DNA from: UBA7332 sp051648105
GTDB taxonomy: Bacteria > Bacteroidota > Bacteroidia > Bacteroidales > UBA7332
Direction of reading: 5' to 3'
Length of the DNA stretch: 10,615 bases
NCBI GenBank assembly: GCA_051648105.1
Contig: JBOFEN010000049.1
Coordinates: forward strand, 1-10,615
The notes beneath the pieces were generated by a model. The model was given only the letters and a program-made list of their open reading frames with translations, was not told the DNA's origin and did no database searches. Below are positions 1-6,827 of the stretch, piece after piece (the first letter of the stretch is position 1; the number at the start of each line of letters is the position of its first letter). The position numbers and the translations under genes are program-made.

Positions 1-76
1 AAGCAAGGTAAAGACGAAATATAAGGAGTAGCAACACTGCAATAACTGCACCGAGCATAACATTAATAAACTCCAT
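1..76 (-). CDS. N-terminal fragment of a membrane-anchored protein (runs off left edge)
   Basis: Reading the minus strand from an ATG at 76-74 gives 25 open codons to the window edge. The peptide begins MEFINVMLGAVIAVLLLLIF and continues with Arg-Leu-Tyr-Leu-Ala. Residues 4-20 form one uninterrupted hydrophobic segment followed by an arginine, as expected for an N-terminal signal anchor. A well-formed Bacteroidota promoter lies at the right distance upstream (minus strand, 105-135), which is the main reason to accept so short a fragment as a gene. The rest of the protein is outside the window, so no family can be named. Single-helix anchored proteins such as RmuC-like proteins or sensor proteins are possible but untested. 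Confidence 0.6.
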   Translation of the reverse strand, partial: MEFINVMLGAVIAVLLLLIFRLYLA

Positions 77-104
77 CAAACATATATTTTTTGTTATAAG
101 AGAG

Positions 105-135
105 CAAAAATATACGATATGACTCTTCACACCAA
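105..135 (-). promoter_or_regulatory. Bacteroidota-type promoter for the left-edge gene
   Basis: On the minus strand the -7 element TATTTTTG (105-112) matches TAnnTTTG. A TTG (133-135) lies exactly 20 bases upstream as the -33 element. Transcription would start near 98-100, giving a leader of about 23 bases before the ATG at 76. It is divergent from the promoter at 302-332. Confidence 0.65.
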
Positions 136-197
136 ACTAAATCAGTTATATTTTAGTTAGCATATAAGCATTACGCTCAATCCAGAGCAGAGTAAAG

Positions 198-238
198 TAA
201 GAGCAATGACACACAAACAGCAATGATCAATGCTCTTA
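198..238. other. Imperfect inverted repeat in the divergent intergenic region
   Basis: Arms at 198-209 and 227-238 (core AAGAGCAATGA / TCAATGCTCTT) pair over 12 positions with one A/A mismatch around a 17-base loop. The repeat sits between two divergent promoters, so it could be an operator or a small-RNA hairpin. No T-run follows it, so a terminator is less likely. The 77-338 gap otherwise shows only the two promoters. Confidence 0.25.
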
Positions 239-301
239 TACTCGTTGATAAACAGCTGTAAAAAGGCATCAATCGTGCATCATTATAGTGGATATAATAT
301 T

Positions 302-332
302 TTGGAGTGAATCAAAATTAGAGCTATCTTTG
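302..332 (+). promoter_or_regulatory. Bacteroidota-type promoter for the radical SAM gene
   Basis: TTG at 302-304, a 20-base spacer, then TATCTTTG at 325-332 match the -33/-7 consensus perfectly. The usual start point a few bases past the -7 element falls at about 337-340, on or next to the ATG at 339. The transcript would be leaderless or nearly so. This site lies inside the longer reading frame that opens at 288, which argues against using 288 as the start. Confidence 0.7.
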
Positions 333-338
333 TACATT

Positions 339-2147
339 ATGAGACAGGATTTAAAGTTGTGGTTACCTACCACAAAGAAAGAGGTGGATTTGAGAGGATG
401 GGACGAGATTGATGTAATCCTCTTCTCGGGTGATGCATATATCGATCACCCCTCATTTGGTGCGGCCGTTATTGGCCGAATACTCGAGGCCGAAGGGCTG
501 AGAGTTGCCATTGTTCCACAACCGAATTGGCGCGATGACCTTAGAGACTTCAAGAAGCTTGGTAAACCACGCCTATTCTTTGGTGTATGCCCAGGTGCAA
601 TGGACTCTATGGTAAACCACTATACAGCAAATAAAAGACTTAGATCAGACGACGCATATACTCCAGATGGAAAAGCTGGTATGAGACCAGACTACCCATC
701 TATCGTCTACTCAAAAATACTTAAAGAGATCTATCCTGATGTACCAATTGTACTTGGAGGTATAGAGGCCTCTTTGCGTCGTCTTACCCACTATGACTAT
801 TGGGAAGACAGAGTTAGACCAGGGATCTTGGACGATGCTCCAGCAGACCTTCTAATATATGGGTTGGGGGAGAAACCTATCATTGAACTTGCAAAAAGAG
901 CAAGAGAAGGCAACAGTGATTGGAACTCTATTCCTCAGACAGTTTACAAAACTCCTGAGAAACCACAAGAAATAGAGGGCGTTGAGACACAAACCCTTTT
1001 TAGCTTCGAGGAGTGTCTAAAAGATAAAGTTAAACAGGCTAGTAACTTCAAAATCATTGAAGAGGAGTCAAACAGATATCATGCAGACAGACTAATACAG
1101 CAGAGCAACGGATCATGGAGCGTAGTAAACCCTCCATACCCACCACTCTCTACAGAGGATATTGACCACACATATGCACTTCCATACACACGTCTTCCTC
1201 ACCCTAAATACAAGGGAAAGAAGATACCTGCTTATGAGATGATCAAGTTCTCGGTAAATATTCACCGTGGTTGTTTCGGAGGCTGTGCTTTCTGTACTAT
1301 CGCTGCACACCAAGGTAAATTCATATCTTCTAGATCTAAAGAGTCAATCCTTGAGGAGGTAAGACAGATCACACATATGGAAGATTTCAAAGGTTACCTC
1401 AGTGACCTTGGTGGACCTTCTGCTAATATGTACAAGATGCGCGGTAAAGATGAGTCTATATGTATGAAGTGTAAAAAGCCTTCTTGCATATTCCCTCTCG
1501 TATGCCCGAACTTGAACAATGACCACACCCCTTTGTTAGATATATACAAGGCGGTAGACGCAATTCCAGGCATTAAGAAGAGCTTCATTGGTAGCGGTAT
1601 TCGATATGATATGATACTCCACCGCAACAAAGATGAGGAGCACAATATCGCAGCTCGTAAATATGCAGAGGAGGTAATACGCAACCACGTCTCAGGACGA
1701 CTAAAAGTGGCACCCGAGCACACTAGCGACAACGTACTTCAGTGGATGAGAAAACCTTCATTCTCTCTCTTCGAACAATTTGTTCGTGACTTCGAGAGAA
1801 TAAATCGTCAGGCTGGACTAAACCAACAACTCATTCCATACTTCATCTCAAGCCACCCTGGATGTACTGAGGCGGATATGGCAGAGTTAGCAGTAGACAC
1901 CAAGCGACTAAACTTCAAACTAGAGCAAGTGCAGGACTTCACCCCAACACCAATGACACTAGCTACGGAGATCTACTACACTGGTATCGATCCATACACA
2001 CTCAAGCGACTATTCACCGCAAAGAGCAAACCAGAGAAACTGGCACAGCGCCAATACTTCTTCTGGTATCAACGAGAAAACAGACAACAGATCATGCATG
2101 CACTTAAACGTATAAAACGTGAGGATCTGGTAAAGAAACTATTCTAA
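339..2147 (+). CDS. YgiQ family radical SAM protein
   Basis: This 602-residue protein is a radical S-adenosylmethionine enzyme of the YgiQ family, whose reaction is not established. The N-terminal part has the family's typical opening (DVILFSGDAYIDHPSFG) and a B12-binding-like alpha/beta region containing IVLGGIEASLRRLTHYDYW. The radical SAM core carries Cys312-x3-Cys316-x2-Cys319 within HRGCFGGCAFC, the ligands of a 4Fe-4S cluster. A second cysteine group (Cys375, 378, 383, 389) follows and may be structural or bind metal. The C-terminal third (KVAPEHTS, SSHPGCTE, QDFTPTPMT) is also typical of the family, and the length fits. The start at 339 is preferred over an in-frame ATG at 288 because conserved sequence begins here (MRQDLKLWLPTTKKE) and a strong promoter lies between the two. 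The next gene follows after 19 bases, so co-transcription is likely. Confidence 0.93.
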   Translation: MRQDLKLWLPTTKKEVDLRGWDEIDVILFSGDAYIDHPSFGAAVIGRILEAEGLRVAIVPQPNWRDDLRDFKKLGKPRLFFGVCPGAMDSMVNHYTANKRLRSDDAYTPDGKAGMRPDYPSIVYSKILKEIYPDVPIVLGGIEASLRRLTHYDYWEDRVRPGILDDAPADLLIYGLGEKPIIELAKRAREGNSDWNSIPQTVYKTPEKPQEIEGVETQTLFSFEECLKDKVKQASNFKIIEEESNRYHADRLIQQSNGSWSVVNPPYPPLSTEDIDHTYALPYTRLPHPKYKGKKIPAYEMIKFSVNIHRGCFGGCAFCTIAAHQGKFISSRSKESILEEVRQITHMEDFKGYLSDLGGPSANMYKMRGKDESICMKCKKPSCIFPLVCPNLNNDHTPLLDIYKAVDAIPGIKKSFIGSGIRYDMILHRNKDEEHNIAARKYAEEVIRNHVSGRLKVAPEHTSDNVLQWMRKPSFSLFEQFVRDFERINRQAGLNQQLIPYFISSHPGCTEADMAELAVDTKRLNFKLEQVQDFTPTPMTLATEIYYTGIDPYTLKRLFTAKSKPEKLAQRQYFFWYQRENRQQIMHALKRIKREDLVKKLF

Positions 2148-2166
2148 ATTCAACCGATATACAGAG

Positions 2167-3600
2167 ATGATAAAAAGAGCACTTTTCCATCTAGCACTTA
2201 CATTCGGAGCAGTTGTCACACTTGAGGCTCAATCTCTTGATGCTGGCAAGCAGCTCTTCCTCAAGGGGGAGTACGACAATGCCAGAGCAATATTTGAGAA
2301 ACATATCAAGCAGCGACCAAATGATGCCTCGCTAAACCACTGGCTCGGGGTCTGCTACTTCGAGGCTCAAGAGAGAGCTCTCTCTGAGAAGTACCTCAAA
2401 GTGGGAGCACGCCGCAACATACAAGAGTCTTACAGATACCTCTCTATGTTATACATGCAAGAGTATAGATTTGAGGAAGCGAAGAAAGCTGCAACAACTT
2501 ACTCAGCCTTCCGCAACCTTAGCGAAGCTCAGCGTGAAGATGCAGCGACACTGCAACGAAGATCCGACATGGGTGTTCGTATGCTAAATGGCGTTGAAGA
2601 TGTAGTCATTCTTGATAGCACCATCGTCTCTCGCGACACATTCCTTAAGTCATACCGTCTCTCTGAGGAGAGTGGTTCTTTGACCCCCTTCAATGAGTTC
2701 TTCACAAATGAAGCTCCATACTTCGGAGCTGTATTCATGAACCAACGAAAGGACAAAGCTCTTCTATCAAAGAGAATTGAATCGCAGGAGGAGGCCATTT
2801 TTAGTGCTACTTCTAATGGTGGTAATACCCTGAGTGACATTTCAAAACTTGAAGAACCAATAAGCCAGGAGTCTAGTAATAGTAACTTCCCTTTTCTTCT
2901 CTCTGATGGAATGACCATCTACTTCTCCTCTGACAGAGCCGAATCGGTTGGTGGACTTGACATCTTCGTCTCACGTTACAACCCAGAGAGCGGGAACTAC
3001 TTGAGACCAGAGAATGTTGGCTTCCCTTTCAACTCGCCATATAACGACTATATGATGGCTATTGATGAGCTTAATGGCTTTGGGTGGTTCACCTCAGATC
3101 GCTACCAAGCTGAAGGTTCTGTAATTATTTACACCTTCTTATATAACGAGACAAAAAGATCTATCAATAGCGAAGATGAGGAGTATCTAAGATCTCGTGC
3201 TGCTATAAGATCAATAAAAGAGAGTTGGGCTAGTGGCTCTGACTACTCAAAGGAGATAGCTAGACTAAAACAAGTGGGTGTTGTCACAAAAGATAAGGAT
3301 GATGGTTTCTTCTTTGTTGTAAACAATGATATACAATACAGCCGTTTCGATCAGTTTAAAAATAGACAAGCACTAGAGTTATTCAAACAGAGCCAAGCAC
3401 TAAGCAGCAAACTAACAGCTGCAAATGAGGAACTAGAGTCACTTCGCAAGGAGCTAGCCTCATCTACTGGCTCAAAAAAGGGTGCTACAAACTCTAGAAT
3501 AGTACAATTTGAATCACAAAGTTCAAAGATGTCTGCGGAGATCAAAAGAGCTGAGGCACAGATACGCTCACTTGAACTAGCAAATACAAGAGGGAGATAG
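2167..3600 (+). CDS. Secreted TPR/PD40 repeat protein with C-terminal coiled coil
   Basis: This 477-residue protein is predicted to be exported. Residues 1-21 form a signal peptide (basic MIKR, hydrophobic core, cleavage probably after the alanine of EAQS). Residues 23-115 hold tetratricopeptide-like repeats (GKQLFLKGEYDNARAIFEKH; LNHWLGVCYFEAQ; YRYLSMLYMQEYRFEEAKKA). Residues 240-312 resemble PD40/WD40-like beta-propeller blades (FPFLLSDGMTIYFSSDR, GGLDIFVS, PFNSPYNDYMMAID). The last 75 residues are charged and heptad-like (about 405-430 and 443-472), suggesting a coiled coil. In Bacteroidota this TPR-PD40 arrangement often precedes an OmpA-type peptidoglycan-binding domain, but none is visible here. 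The role is probably structural in the periplasm or outer membrane, by inference only. It lies 19 bases after the radical SAM gene without an obvious promoter between them. Confidence 0.8.
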   Translation: MIKRALFHLALTFGAVVTLEAQSLDAGKQLFLKGEYDNARAIFEKHIKQRPNDASLNHWLGVCYFEAQERALSEKYLKVGARRNIQESYRYLSMLYMQEYRFEEAKKAATTYSAFRNLSEAQREDAATLQRRSDMGVRMLNGVEDVVILDSTIVSRDTFLKSYRLSEESGSLTPFNEFFTNEAPYFGAVFMNQRKDKALLSKRIESQEEAIFSATSNGGNTLSDISKLEEPISQESSNSNFPFLLSDGMTIYFSSDRAESVGGLDIFVSRYNPESGNYLRPENVGFPFNSPYNDYMMAIDELNGFGWFTSDRYQAEGSVIIYTFLYNETKRSINSEDEEYLRSRAAIRSIKESWASGSDYSKEIARLKQVGVVTKDKDDGFFFVVNNDIQYSRFDQFKNRQALELFKQSQALSSKLTAANEELESLRKELASSTGSKKGATNSRIVQFESQSSKMSAEIKRAEAQIRSLELANTRGR

Positions 3601-3645
3601 TTCCATTTTTTTTAATCTACTTAGCTGTTATGTGATATAATTAAA

Positions 3646-3653
3646 TATCTTTG
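3646..3653 (+). promoter_or_regulatory. -7 promoter element upstream of nfeD
   Basis: TATCTTTG matches the Bacteroidota -7 consensus exactly and is the same octamer as upstream of 339. The -33 element is poor: the best candidate is TTA at 3621-3623 with a 22-base spacer. Transcription would start near 3659, leaving a leader of about 34 bases. This separates nfeD-floA from the upstream pair. Confidence 0.55.
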
Positions 3654-3692
3654 TGCAGAGAGTGTGTTAAATAACTAATAATTGAGTAAGCT

Positions 3693-4166
3693 ATGGTAAT
3701 AGACATAATCATAATAGCCGCCATATTGATAGTTGCGATATTTCTGTTCATACTAGAGATGTTTGTCCTGCCAGGTATAACTTTTGCCGCAGTTGGTGGG
3801 CTCGCATGCTCTCTTGCTGGACTCACTTACGCATACTATAGCTTTGGGGTTACAGGTGTGATTATAGCTCTAGTAATAGGTGTTGTGATATTTGCAGCTA
3901 CCATATATATAGCACTCAAGTCTAAAGTATTTAACAAACTAGCCTTAGAGAAGGAGATAGACTCACAAGTAGTTGCCGAAGGGATACTAAATGTAACCCC
4001 TGGCGAGATAGGTGAGACGATAAGCCGACTAAACCCAATGGGTAAGGTGAATATTAACGGTGCTATCTTCGAGGCAAAATCTGAAACTGGCTTTATTGAC
4101 GAGCATCAGACTATTCGCGTAGTGAAAGTTGTCAGTAATACAGTAATAGTTGAGTCTTGTTACTAA
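3693..4166 (+). CDS. nfeD: NfeD family protein (short, protease-less form)
   Basis: This 157-residue inner-membrane protein has three hydrophobic segments at about 3-25, 28-50 and 52-76. A soluble C-terminal domain of about 105-155 matches the NfeD OB-fold: IGETISRLNPMGKVNINGAI followed by FEAKSETGFIDE and a V-V-x-V ending. The long NfeD form has an N-terminal ClpP-like serine protease domain; that is absent, so this is the short type. Short NfeD proteins are usually encoded beside a flotillin, and a floA-type gene begins 37 bases downstream, which strongly supports the call. The family is thought to work with flotillins in membrane microdomains. No Shine-Dalgarno sequence precedes the ATG. 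Confidence 0.9.
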   Translation: MVIDIIIIAAILIVAIFLFILEMFVLPGITFAAVGGLACSLAGLTYAYYSFGVTGVIIALVIGVVIFAATIYIALKSKVFNKLALEKEIDSQVVAEGILNVTPGEIGETISRLNPMGKVNINGAIFEAKSETGFIDEHQTIRVVKVVSNTVIVESCY

Positions 4167-4203
4167 AGCTCACACACAACGATATATTAATTTAAAATCA
4201 AAT

Positions 4204-5202
4204 ATGCCAATGTTAGAATTAAGTATCTTCCTATGGGTAATCATATTTATATTGATCACCCTACTCTTCTACTTTGTTCCGTTCCCATTGTGGTTCTCAG
4301 CTAAAGTATCAGGCGTAAACATCTCTCTACTTCAGCTAGTACTGATGAGATTCCGTAAGGTGCCTCCATCAACGATTGCTAGGGCTATGATCGAGGCTCA
4401 CAAAGCTGGATTAAAGACATTAACCAGAGATGAGCTTGAGGCTCACTACCTTGCAGGAGGACACGTTGAACGTGTGGTTCATGCACTTGTATCGGCTTCT
4501 AAAGCAAACATCGACCTATCTTTTCAGATGGCAACAGCAATTGACCTAGCGGGTCGTGATGTATTCCTAGCTGTTCAGATGTCTGTAAACCCAAAGGTAA
4601 TAGACACTCCTCCAGTTGCAGCTGTGGCAAAAGATGGTATTCAGCTTATCGCAAAAGCAAGGGTTACGGTTCGTGCTAACATTAGACAACTAGTTGGGGG
4701 TGCTGGAGAAGATACTATCCTAGCTCGTGTTGGTGAGGGTATAGTATCATCTATTGGTTCTTCTGAATCACACAAGACGGTGCTTGAAAATCCTGACTCT
4801 ATATCTAAACTCGTGCTTCGCAAGGGACTAGATAGTGGTACAGCTTTCGAAATACTCTCTATTGACATCGCAGATATTGACATAGGTAAAAACATTGGTG
4901 CTGTATTGCAGATGGACCAAGCTCAAGCTGACAAAAACATAGCTCAAGCAAAAGCTGAAGAGCGTCGTGCAATGGCCATCGCCCTAGAGCAGGAGATGAA
5001 AGCCAAAGCTCAAGAGGCAAGAGCTAAAGTTATTGAGGCTGAGGCAGACGTTCCTCGCGCAATGGCTGAAGCATTCCGCAATGGCAACCTAGGCATTATG
5101 GACTACTATAAGATGAAAAACATAGAGGCTGACACCTCAATGAGAGAATCTATAGCTAAACCAAATGCTGGTAAATCTGGACAATCAAAAATAGAGCAAT
5201 AA
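4204..5202 (+). CDS. floA: Flotillin-like protein FloA
   Basis: This 332-residue protein matches bacterial FloA in length and order. An N-terminal membrane hairpin or anchor at about 5-30 is followed by GVNISLLQLVLMRFRKVPPS, a conserved FloA segment. The SPFH/PHB-like domain covers roughly 120-235 (VNPKVIDTPPVAAVAKDGIQ, KARVTVRANI, GAGEDTILARVGEGI). Ala/Glu/Lys-rich helices at 236-290 (AQADKNIAQAKAEERRAMA) are the oligomerising flotillin part. It should scaffold ordered membrane microdomains in the inner membrane. The frame is open from an ATG at 4150 that overlaps the end of nfeD, but the conserved protein starts at 4204 (or the ATG at 4210) behind an A/T-rich leader. It is co-transcribed with nfeD, and a hairpin closes the unit. 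Confidence 0.95.
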   Translation: MPMLELSIFLWVIIFILITLLFYFVPFPLWFSAKVSGVNISLLQLVLMRFRKVPPSTIARAMIEAHKAGLKTLTRDELEAHYLAGGHVERVVHALVSASKANIDLSFQMATAIDLAGRDVFLAVQMSVNPKVIDTPPVAAVAKDGIQLIAKARVTVRANIRQLVGGAGEDTILARVGEGIVSSIGSSESHKTVLENPDSISKLVLRKGLDSGTAFEILSIDIADIDIGKNIGAVLQMDQAQADKNIAQAKAEERRAMAIALEQEMKAKAQEARAKVIEAEADVPRAMAEAFRNGNLGIMDYYKMKNIEADTSMRESIAKPNAGKSGQSKIEQ

Positions 5203-5206
5203 TATA

Positions 5207-5235
5207 AGAAGGCTTCACTAGATGTGAAGCCTTCT
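5207..5235 (+). terminator. Hairpin terminator after floA
   Basis: AGAAGGCTTCAC (5207-5218) pairs perfectly with GTGAAGCCTTCT (5224-5235) around a 5-base loop. It begins 4 bases after the floA stop codon. It lacks a clear T-run, so it may be an attenuating or partly efficient terminator, or an mRNA-stabilising hairpin. Confidence 0.6.
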
Positions 5236-5267
5236 GTAGTCATACAATAACTATAAAAGAATTGATT

Positions 5268-6137
5268 ATGAAACGCTATCCTGAATCGGAACTTATTATC
5301 AATGGTGATGGTACAATCTTTCACCTTCACCTTACTCCTGATCAGATCTCTGATAAGATAATACTTGTGGGCGACCCTGGACGTGTGGCTCTCGTTGCCT
5401 CTTTCTTCGACTCTATTGAATTTGAAGTTCAAAGCCGCGAATTCTGTACCATCACAGGTACCTACAAAGGCAAACGCCTAACTGTATTATCACACGGTAT
5501 TGGTACAGACAACATAGACATCGTAGTAAATGAGCTTGACGCTCTAGCAAATATCAACTTCGCTACAAGAGAGGATAACGCAGAGTTCAAACAGCTGACA
5601 ATGGTTCGTATCGGAACCTCTGGTGGACTACAAACACATGTACCTGTTGGTACTTTCGTGATCTCTGAGAAGTCACTAGGCTTTGATGGCGTACTAAACT
5701 TCTATGCTGGAAGAGAGAAGGTAGTTGACCAAGAGTTCGAAGATGCTTTCGTTGCTCAAACAGGTTACTCTAAACTTTGGGCTGCTCCTTATGTAGTAGA
5801 CTCAGACTCTGATCTAGTTGAACGCATTGGCAAAGGTGAGATGGTACGTGGAGTTACTATCTCTGCAAACGGATTCTACGGTCCCCAAGGACGTGAGCTT
5901 CGCCTTCCTCTGGCTGATCCAAACCTCAACGAGAAGATTGAGAAGTTTAGCTTCAATGGCCGCTGTGTAACAAACTATGAGATGGAGAGTTCAGCTCTTC
6001 AAGGTCTTGCCAAGATGATGGGACACAAAGCTATGACTGTTTGTGCTATTATCGCTAACCGCCTTGTTAAGACAGCTAATGCAAACTACAAGGACTCTAT
6101 CAAGGTATTGATAGAGACGGTTCTTGACCGTATCTAA
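5268..6137 (+). CDS. Nucleoside phosphorylase, uridine phosphorylase-like
   Basis: This 289-residue cytosolic enzyme is of the PNP/UDP phosphorylase family, expected to split a nucleoside with phosphate into base and ribose-1-phosphate for salvage. ILVGDPGRV (33-40) is the glycine-rich phosphate-binding loop. VRIGTSGGL (113-121) supplies the second phosphate contact, Arg114. NYEMESSAL (236-244) is the ribose-binding Met-Glu motif. FYGPQGR (203-209) corresponds to the FYxxQxR uracil-recognition region of uridine phosphorylases (Gln207, Arg209), which favours uridine over purine nucleosides. The start is the ATG at 5268; a TTG two codons earlier is less likely. No convincing promoter is seen in the 65 bases after floA, so some read-through is possible. 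A small transporter follows after 24 bases. Confidence 0.88.
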   Translation: MKRYPESELIINGDGTIFHLHLTPDQISDKIILVGDPGRVALVASFFDSIEFEVQSREFCTITGTYKGKRLTVLSHGIGTDNIDIVVNELDALANINFATREDNAEFKQLTMVRIGTSGGLQTHVPVGTFVISEKSLGFDGVLNFYAGREKVVDQEFEDAFVAQTGYSKLWAAPYVVDSDSDLVERIGKGEMVRGVTISANGFYGPQGRELRLPLADPNLNEKIEKFSFNGRCVTNYEMESSALQGLAKMMGHKAMTVCAIIANRLVKTANANYKDSIKVLIETVLDRI

Positions 6138-6161
6138 ATAAAACAACATTAAGAGTAATCT

Positions 6162-6605
6162 ATGGGTAAATTAATATGGATAATCCTAGCACTACTAGCT
6201 GGTGCTACACTCCCCTTTCAAGCTGGAGTGAATGCAAGACTAAGTAAATATATAGACAGTCCAATGTATGCTACGCTATTTACTTTCCTCTTAGGATTCC
6301 TTTCAGTGACACTATACCTTCTCTTGACACGCCAAACAGTAAGTATAGAAGCACTAAAAGCTGCTCCTGCATACTCATGGCTGGGTGGTCTTCTGGGCGC
6401 TTTCTACGTAGGAATGTTAGTATTCCTGTTCCCTCAACTTGGGGCTGGACTGACTTTTGGATTGATTGTAGCTGGACAGATGACTGTATCTCTTGTTCTT
6501 GATCATTTCAAGATATTGGTTGAAGATCCTCAACCAATAACAATATGGAGAATCCTAGGTGTAGTAATGATTGTGGTTGGTGTAGTCCTAGTTCAAAAGA
6601 GCTAG
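6162..6605 (+). CDS. Small DMT-superfamily transporter, YdcZ/DUF606 type
   Basis: This 147-residue protein is almost entirely hydrophobic, with five predicted helices near 3-22, 35-57, 71-90, 94-114 and 128-145. The pattern matches the YdcZ (DUF606) branch of the drug/metabolite transporter superfamily: an early PFQAGVNARLSKYIDSP loop, a TFLLGFLSV helix, GGLLGAFYVG, and LTFGLIVAGQMTVSLVLDHF. Such proteins have half the helices of full DMT carriers and are thought to work as dimers. The substrate is unknown. Its position 24 bases after a nucleoside phosphorylase makes nucleoside or base transport an attractive guess, not a demonstrated role. A strong hairpin follows directly. Confidence 0.85.
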   Translation: MGKLIWIILALLAGATLPFQAGVNARLSKYIDSPMYATLFTFLLGFLSVTLYLLLTRQTVSIEALKAAPAYSWLGGLLGAFYVGMLVFLFPQLGAGLTFGLIVAGQMTVSLVLDHFKILVEDPQPITIWRILGVVMIVVGVVLVQKS

Positions 6606-6616
6606 ATCATCTGAGT

Positions 6617-6675
6617 TAAACATAATAAAAGCGGTTAGAGTAGATAAACTACTCTAACCGCTTTTATTATGTTTA
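6617..6675. terminator. Perfect 27-bp hairpin, bidirectional terminator
   Basis: Arms 6617-6643 and 6649-6675 are perfect reverse complements around the 5-base loop ATAAA. The GC-richer inner stem (GCGGTTAGAGTAG) is flanked by AAAA on the left and TTTT on the right, giving a U-run on either strand. It starts 11 bases after the transporter stop and lies between converging genes, so it should end transcription in both directions. Confidence 0.85.
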
Positions 6676-6713
6676 CACTTATAGTATGAATTCTACTTGC
6701 TAAAATGAAGAAC

Positions 6714-6752
6714 GCCCCTCAAGTATGCTGTCTTGCGACGCGCCTGAAGGGC
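6714..6752 (-). terminator. Hairpin downstream of the Abi gene, probable minus-strand terminator
   Basis: On the minus strand GCCCTTCA (6752-6745) pairs with TGAGGGGC (6721-6714) over 8 positions with one U.G wobble. The same arms have a C/A mismatch on the plus strand, so the structure favours minus-strand RNA. The next minus-strand bases are T-rich (GTTCTTCATTTT). It lies 76 bases past the Abi stop. The 23-base loop is unusually GC-rich for this area. Confidence 0.4.
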
Positions 6753-6827
6753 TTATTATCTTTATGTTTATTATCTCAAGTCTATATTGATGATGCAAAT
6801 ATAAGAATATAATTTGAAATACAATAA

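Noticed and set aside
288..338. In-frame upstream start (ATG at 288) for the radical SAM gene
   Set aside because: A consensus promoter lies inside this stretch, and its 17 residues do not look like the start of the YgiQ family, which fits MRQDLKLWLP at 339.
1394..1732. 112-codon minus-strand frame inside the radical SAM gene
   Set aside because: It is fully contained in a strongly supported gene, has no promoter signal and no recognisable motif; it is a shadow frame.
2529..2918. 129-codon minus-strand frame inside the TPR/PD40 gene
   Set aside because: Its serine/arginine-rich composition is typical of an antisense shadow, and the sense-strand protein is coherent throughout.
4150..4203. 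ATG at 4150 as the floA start, overlapping nfeD
   Set aside because: The 18 extra residues are hydrophilic and precede the membrane segment that normally begins FloA; starting at 4204 gives the usual family length.
6753..6776. Repeated TTATTATCT (6753-6761 and 6768-6776) as a possible target-site duplication or regulatory repeat
   Set aside because: The copies are short, AT-rich and only 6 bases apart; such repeats are expected by chance in this composition and do not flank the Abi cassette.
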